Made by a program: the position numbers and the translations under genes
Notes under the pieces: generated by a model
The model's input: only the letters and a program-made list of their open reading frames with translations
Databases searched by the model: none
Told to the model about the DNA's origin: nothing
Origin: Buddleja alternifolia
Taxonomy: Eukaryota > Streptophyta > Magnoliopsida > Lamiales > Scrophulariaceae
Direction: 5' to 3'
DNA: 64,000 bases
Assembly (NCBI GenBank): GCA_019426215.1
Contig: CM033405.1
Location: forward strand, 4,565,001-4,629,000
In this document: piece after piece, positions 58,084 through 64,000 of the stretch
Layout: each line of letters begins with the position of its first letter
Numbering within the stretch: the first letter of the stretch is position 1

Positions 58084-59542
58084 TCAAATTTTCCAATGTT
58101 CATTTCCAGGATCATGCATATACCTGCTCACAACCCCCACTGCTTGGGAAATATCAGGCCTCGTACACACCATAGCATACATCAAGCTACCAACAACATT
58201 TGCATACGGTACTTTTGACATGTATTCCCGTTCTGCTTCAGACTTAGGTGACAGTGGCGCTAAGCTTAAAATGAGGAGCAAACGGAGTACTAACTGGTTT
58301 TGACTTTTCATCAATGCTAAAACGCCTCAACATCCTACTCAGATATCGTTTCTGAGTCAAACAAAGCCTCCTCAATTTTCTATCTCTGAAAATCTCCATG
58401 CCGAGAATTTTTTTCGCCTCACCTAGATCCTTCATCTCAAACTCCCTTTTCAAATGAGTCTTCAACTTCTCAATTTCAATTAGACTCGAGGAGGCAATCA
58501 ACATATCATCAATATACAAAAGAAAATATATGAAAGATCCATCTTGTAGCTCATGCAAATACACACAATGATCGTATGTGCTTCTTGTGTACCCAATTCC
58601 CATCATAAACTTGTCAAATCGCTTGTACCACTGCCTCAGAGATTGCTTCAATCCGTACAATGATTTTTGAAGTTTACAAACCAAATTTTTATTTTCAGCA
58701 ACTTTGAATCCCTCTGGCTGAGTCATATAGATTTCCTCTTCCAAGTCTCCATGTAAAAATGCAGTTTTTACATCCAACTGAACTAGTTCAAAATCCAACT
58801 GTGCTACCAAAGCCAACAAAATTCTAATGGAGGAGTGTTTTACAACTGGAGAAAACACCTCATTATAATCAATGCCCTCCTTCTGAGCGTAACCTTTGGC
58901 CACTAATCTGGCTTTGTAGCGAACATCACCTTGGCTAGAAAATCCATCTTTCTTTGCAAATACCCATTTACATCCAATTGCCTTCTTTCCCTTCGGGAGA
59001 TTGGCCAGTTCCCATGTTTGATTCTTATGAAGGGACTGCATTTCTTCACTCATGGCAATCCTCCACTTATCTTTCTCTGGTCCTTTGACTGCTTCAATAT
59101 AAGTGGTAGGAACATAATCAGCGGCAATTGCAGATGCACAAGCCACCATATCATCAAAGCGAGTAGGCTTTCTGATTGTCCTCTTTGGCTTGCTAGTTGC
59201 AATTGATTCAAGTTGCTGTGGAAGTTCTTGGGGTTGAACTTCCTCTTCTTCAAAACCTCCTTCTACCATAGGAGAATGATCAAGCATTTCTTGATCTGCT
59301 GGGCCAACAAACTTTTCAAACTCCACCTGTTTGGGAGTACCATCCTGCTGTTCTGCATTCACCTTTTCCAACACGGTAGATTCATCAAAGGTGACATCCC
59401 TGCTAAAGATTATTTTCTTTGTTTCTGGACACCAAAGACGATAGTCTTTTATACCAGAGGTGATCCCCATGAACACAACTTTTTTTGCTCTAGGATCCAA
59501 CTTTGATTCCTTAACATGATAATATGCAGCGGAACCAAACAC
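58084..59542 (-). pseudogene. copia integrase C-terminus and reverse transcriptase; RNase H deleted
   Basis: The long frame (59542-58244, 432 aa) begins in the integrase C-terminal part (VFMGITSGIKDYRLWCPE), continues through the acidic linker, and carries RT: WELANLPKGKKAIGCKWVF, ARLVAKGYAQKEGIDYNE, LDVKTAFLHGDLEEEIYM, SLYGLKQSLRQWYKRFD and the catalytic LLYIDDMLIA. A frameshift near 58270 shifts to 58314-58084, with YANVVGSLMYAMVCTRPDI and MHDPGNEHWKI. The PPT follows about 55 bp later, so the RNase H domain (normally some 200 residues) is absent. This copy cannot be autonomous. Confidence 0.9.
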
Positions 59543-60197
59543 ATGTAAGGAATCATAATCAGCGGCAGGCTTTCCAAACCATTTCTCAAATGGTGATTTT
59601 CATCAATAGCAGTAGATGGTAGAGGATTAATGAGATGGCACACATACGTCACAGCCTCAGCCCAAAATTCTTTACCCAACCCAGCATTGGATAACAAACA
59701 CCGAACTTTCTCCAGCAAAGTCCGATTCATGCGTTCTGCCACTCCGTTCTGTTGTGGTGTATGTCTGACAGTGAAGTGTCTGACAATGCCTTCATCCTCA
59801 CAAAATTTCTGAAATGGATCACTCCTAAATTCTCCACCATTGTCTGTACGGAGACGTTTGACCTTTTTATCAGTCTGAGTTTCCATCATCTTTTTCCAAT
59901 TGAGGAATACCTCAAACACTTCATCCTTTGTCTTCATCGTATACACCCAAACTTTCCGGGAAAAATCATCAACAAAGGTTACAAAATAGTGCTTCCCTCC
60001 CAAAGAACTCGTTTTTGAGGGACCTCATACATCGAATGAACATAATCCAAGATACCTTCAGTATTATGGATTGTTGTTCCAAATTTAACCCTTGTCTGTT
60101 TCCCACGAACACAAAGTTCACAAAACTCCAATTTGGAGTATTTCACTCCTTTTGTTTTGTGAACGACCTCTGATGAACAAAACTTCTGCATCTCCAC
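59449..60197 (-). pseudogene. copia pre-integrase and integrase core, frameshifted
   Basis: 60197-59979 holds the pre-integrase end (KLEFCELCVRGKQTRVKF) and the first integrase strand (LDYVHS). A small deletion and frameshift near 60010 leads into 60003-59449, with YFVTFVDDFSRKVWVY, the catalytic RTDNGGEFRS and TPQQNGVAERMNRT. Another shift near 59600 separates it from the RT frame. In a live element the enzyme inserts the cDNA into the genome. Confidence 0.88.
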
Positions 60198-60219
60198 CTG
60201 AACAAACTTGTTTGTCCTT

Positions 60220-60567
60220 CTCAGTTAATAACTGTATAGGGCAGCACAAACTTCGCTAAGAGATGCAGCAGCAGCCTTCCCGTGAAGTAGAGTGGTTTCA
60301 AGAAACTCAAACTCCTCAGGAAGGGATCCCAGCAACATCAGAGCCAAATCCTTCTCATCCAAATTTCCGTTCTTTTTCCTCTATATCATTTGGTTTCTTT
60401 TCTTCAATAGCTAAGTATAGACCTTGTTGAAAGAATGCGTCTACAACTTCGCTTTGCCACATACCAAAATGGCCTGTGCCATCAAAAGACTCCACTGCCA
60501 ATCGCGTATTCGCCAAAGTGGTTCTCGCCCAAATGGACGACGACGATGTTTTTGAGGTAACTTCCAT
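60220..60567 (-). pseudogene. copia gag fragment with central deletion
   Basis: The ATG at 60567 starts a gag N-terminus with LAVESFDGTGHFGMWQSEV. After about 70 residues the frame breaks, and sequence equivalent to a much later part of gag follows (DLALMLLGSLPEEFEFLETT, about 60355-60295). It then jumps straight to the pre-integrase block. About 130 residues in the middle and all of the zinc knuckle and protease are gone. Confidence 0.8.
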
Positions 60568-60689
60568 TTTTGGTTACAAATTATTCTTCAATAGCCCTCC
60601 AAATGCGAAAGCCAAATAGCCCGAGAAAACTTTTCTGATGTGGAAGATCAGATTAAACTGCGACCACAGAGCATACTCAGAATACCCGA

Positions 60690-60701
60690 GCTCTGATACC
60701 A
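60690..60701 (-). other. copia primer-binding site (initiator tRNA-Met)
   Basis: Minus strand TGGTATCAGAGC two bases after the 5' LTR end at 60704. Confidence 0.9.
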
Positions 60702-60703
60702 CT

Positions 60704-61211
60704 TGTTGTGGAACTCAGAGTCGTATTCCACCAAATATAGAAATAGCGAGAGAAATATTGTACTAGAAAACCACACTAGATTTAATTCCCAGGAAAGATT
60801 GGAGGTGTCACAACGGTCGCGCTTAAAACTCAATCTCCTCGACAGAATTAACTAGACGTATTTAATAGCACAATATAACACTACAACTATAACTAACAAT
60901 GGCTACTTGAAGAATAACACAAAATAAAGAACACCAAAATATAACGAGGTTCGGCTAATTTAGCCTACGTCCTCGGACCCCACCAAAATATTTCACTACA
61001 CAAAAGAAAGGACCAAAAGTGAAATATACAAAACTATAGAGGAGAAAAGAAGAATAGCCAAAGATGAGAGGCTAAGGGATATCAAACAACTAAAGGGTGG
61101 ATCCTCTTTTATAGGAAAAGGGATGACCCTTTACAAAATTCTTCCTATGTGGGACAAATTGCTCTTTCATTATCAAAGGGAAATGAGCCATTTCTTCACC
61201 ACAATTCAACA
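60704..61211 (-). repeat. copia 5' LTR (508 bp)
   Basis: It has the same ends as the 3' LTR, with roughly 14 differences between the two by eye. Confidence 0.9.
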
Positions 61212-61216
61212 GATAG

Positions 61217-63439
61217 TTGTAATTGTTTTACAATTCAGAATTTGGGGGGGGCTCTAAGAGCTTGTTTGGTTCTGCAATCAAAAAATCAAACTATGCCTTA
61301 ATTCTGATTGAACGTTTTTGCGTTATAAGACCGCGTTCGATAAAGTTGAAAGTCTTGCTTTTGTCATGATCATTCCTATGTGAATGAATTTATCTATAAT
61401 CAATTATGTGACAATTGTGCCAATCTCACTCTAAGCATGTATCCGGACTTTTAGAAAATTTCAGAACTCCAAACCAAATATAATTACAATTATTACTATA
61501 CGGTGGATCATAAGTGGATTCCACTATATTGGTGGTTGTAATTATCCCCAAACACATTGTCTAAGGAGAATTTAAGAATGATACGTCCATTTTTTAACAG
61601 TCAATGGTAATGTAATCAAATTAAGTTTTAGCTATGTAAGATTTGGTTCAAATTTAATTGATTTTAAACTACTCAAGTTGAGTTTCAATCTTATTAAAAA
61701 AAATTTAAAAAAGGATCAAGTTTGATTTTTACTTATGAAACCACACTCATACAATTTTTTGACCAATCTATACGAGGTCCGATCAAACATCGAATAACTT
61801 GATTCTTTTCAATCTGAACTATGTAATTTTGTTACTAGAAAGTATAATGGTACATGACTAAATTTTTTTCTCACATTATCATTTTTTATTCTTTTACCAC
61901 ATTGTATGCAATATGCATGTGTACATGCTTTGTATCTATATAATGTCAAAACGACGCATAGGGATGGGGATTGAGAGTGTGTTACTTTTACACAAAGGCA
62001 AGGCAACATGAAGAGGTGGTATGGAGTAGTAGTGGTCCATGGTTTCCCTTTAGTGAATAGGTGCATGAACTTGAAAGAGAAGGCTATAAGGTTGGTAGGC
62101 CAACCCTATTACTCTATATATGGAAAATGGAGTTATATGCCACCATCCTCATCTAATTTGATTCCCTTTATTTTAAGTCATGAGAAGATTTATAATACAA
62201 CTCCATATATAATTATGAAAAATATTTTATGTCATCTACTAATTTTTCATTTTTTTGATATACTTAATATGCTAAAATAATATTTTGTTACAATAGATAG
62301 AACTGGTTATTTACAGTTATTGCATATATTTCTTATTTAAGTTAAATAATAATACGACAATGGTAAGTTAAAAAGTGACATATAACATAACTTTATAACT
62401 GTATACTCCTTTTTAATTTCAAATAAAAGTCAAAGGAAAAAGTGAGCTTTATTTATGTATTTTCACATCTTTTACTATAAATTTTGAATAATTATACAAA
62501 AAGCTACATTTCACCTGGCCAACTCTCATCACTTTTAAGTTTGCCCATTTTTTATTTTATTTTTGTAATACTTAACAGAGTTTGTTCAAAACGTTACAAA
62601 ATAAAGGAGAGTCAATTATGTAAACAATTTCTTGTTAATCAATTTCTTTGGTAAATGTTAATTATTATGTATGAATATATTGGGATTTGGAATGGAACGT
62701 TTGTCTTGGTAACATGTTGGGGGGTTTTGGGTGTGAGAGTGAGTGATAATGATTAGGAAATGCAACAGAAAGAGAAGGGCACATGCTCGGAGATTCCGAG
62801 CATCTTCTTATTTGATTCGGGTGGTAGTATCACCATCTTTTTAGAATGTAATTATGGCAACTAATGAGGTCTCTCTTATTTTATTTAAAAAAATCTTAAA
62901 TTATATTTTTATATTAAAAAACTTAGTAATATATTTTTCAATTTATAATACTCATTTCACCAAGTTTTTATTCGAAATTTTTGGATAGTTAATGTTAATA
63001 ATTTTTCGTACTAATTGGCGTTGATTTCTTAAGTAAAAATTAATCTATTACCTTTTTGTGTAAATATTTTTGTTTTGAATTTTTTAAATCGATAATTTCT
63101 TAAATAAATATTTTTAAAGTTTATTTTTTATTTGTTTTTGAATTTAACATGTTTTTCTTTAAAAGTAATTTTTTGTCTATTTTATACGATTCCAAAAGGT
63201 TAAAAAACTGAAACTAGCTAAAATAGTGATTAATACAAGTTACCAATTTGACAATTTTAAATATAAGATATCTACCAATAGGAAATATAATTGGTTGACT
63301 TTTAATCTTGACAATTAGTTCATCAAAAATAGAAAGAAAGAAATTACAATTAGCATAAAAATGGGAAGCCCCGCGCCTCCGCCATGGGACTATCGACAAA
63401 TTAAATAAGAGAAAAATCAACAACTGACTAATAACTCAA
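61217..63439. other. intergenic AT-rich sequence
   Basis: About 61260-61559 starts GCTTGTTTGG and ends CCAAACACATT, with imperfect 8-bp flanks (CTCTAAGA / GTCTAAGG, 6 of 8), so it may be an old hAT-like MITE. The rest shows no gene; ORFs at 61809-62280 are unsupported. Confidence 0.45.
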
Positions 63440-63447
63440 GTAATAAT

Positions 63448-63660
63448 CTATGATGCACGGATATTTCGAAAAATTATTCTGTGTAGTGTCGGACACGCGC
63501 CGTGTTCATGTCCATCTATTGAAAGAAAGGAAAAAATACACATGGACAATCGTGTCTGAACCGTGTCGATATACTGATTTTTTTAAGAATTGATGTGTCC
63601 CGCAACAGTGTCGTATCCGTGTCTGTATCCCGTGTCCGTGTCCGTGTCTGTGCATCATAG
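63448..63660. mobile_element. hAT-like MITE (213 bp)
   Basis: The ends are CTATGATGCACGGATA and, reverse complemented, CTATGATGCACAGACA. A perfect 8-bp duplication GTAATAAT flanks it (63440-63447 and 63661-63668). The right half has repeated CCGTGTCCGTGTC words. The 8-bp duplication fits the hAT group. Confidence 0.75.
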
Positions 63661-63668
63661 GTAATAAT

Positions 63669-64000
63669 TAGATATCCTTATTGCTCAGTTGGTTCGTAGC
63701 CCAATTTCAGGTTATGCTTAGTGGATTCAGAGACACTTATCGCGTTCAACAGGCTCGCAGGCTAGGGGTGTGACGAATTGTACCTATCAGAGTCGTTCGT
63801 CAGTAGGAATTCAGGAGCTAAGTGCTAAACTAACGGGGCAAAGTGCTACATGTGCTGGAGTCACCTTTTAAACCTGTAGAACAAAGTGTTGCGTGTGTAC
63901 CTCACCTCTTAGGCTCGTGGGGCCACCGCTAGTGTCCTAATGCCTTACTACGTGTCCTAAACTAAGTAACGTCGGGACAAGGACGTCGCGTCTTGGGGGG
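63669..64000. other. unassigned GC-richer sequence at the right edge
   Basis: No ORF or domain. The composition differs from the neighbouring AT-rich sequence and may be the edge of another retroelement that continues outside the window. Confidence 0.35.

Larger units (their letters stand above)
57509..61211 (-). mobile_element. copia (Tork/Tnt1-like) element, complete ends, internally deleted (3703 bp)
   Basis: LTRs at 57509-58015 and 60704-61211 are about 97% alike by eye, and a perfect GATAG duplication flanks the element (57504-57508 and 61212-61216). Read on the minus strand: 5' LTR, initiator-Met PBS, gag fragment, pre-integrase, integrase, RT, PPT, 3' LTR. Normal relatives are about 5 kb; the middle of gag, the zinc knuckle plus protease, and RNase H are missing here. 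Confidence 0.9.

Noticed and set aside
62008..62280. 90-aa ORF in the right intergenic region
   Set aside because: No domain and AT-rich low-complexity tail; chance ORF.

Overview
This is nuclear DNA from a flowering plant, most likely a eudicot. It is AT-rich, its one clear host gene has short GT-AG introns, and it is dominated by LTR retrotransposons of the plant Ty3/gypsy (Tat-like) and Ty1/copia (Sirevirus, Angela-like, Tork/Tnt1-like) lineages plus many small inverted-repeat DNA elements. I cannot name the species.

Layout. 1-3038: a gypsy element on the minus strand (LTR, PBS, decayed gag, protease), running off the left edge. 5096-7020: three copies of a second gypsy LTR family, one inverted relative to the other two. 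7021-9125 and 32686 to about 36750: a gypsy-type element with a plus-strand gag fragment and, far downstream, an antisense spliced ORF. Inside it is a solo Angela-like copia LTR (target-site duplication ACAAC), and inside that LTR is a large Sirevirus (10422-32366, target-site duplication TATAT).

The Sirevirus block reads LTR, gag-pol-ORF3, LTR, 100 Ns, partial pol-ORF3, LTR. The 7.97 kb after the Ns repeats the 7.96 kb before them, and a single TATAT duplication flanks the whole block. The simplest reading is one element of about 13.9 kb whose two contig ends were scaffolded without being merged. Most frame breaks in it are single-base indels, often in A runs, and each copy is often intact where the other is broken.

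36750-54600 is gene-free. It holds four inverted-repeat elements with 9-10 bp target-site duplications (Mutator-like MITEs), other weaker foldbacks, and a second Sirevirus-type solo LTR (46700-48521, TTTTG duplication).

55012-56205 is the only convincing host gene: a four-exon CDK inhibitor of the KRP/ICK family (191 aa), with a TATA box and poly(A) signal. Downstream, 57509-61211 is a short copia element on the minus strand with both LTRs, PBS, PPT and a GATAG duplication, but with several internal deletions. A small MITE with an 8-bp duplication lies at 63448-63660.

No CRISPR array, tRNA, rRNA or operon is visible. I did not find a new multi-gene system. The most notable items are the probable false duplication, the large Sirevirus third ORF, the AAGCG word enrichment in Sirevirus sequence, and the antisense spliced ORF of the gypsy element.
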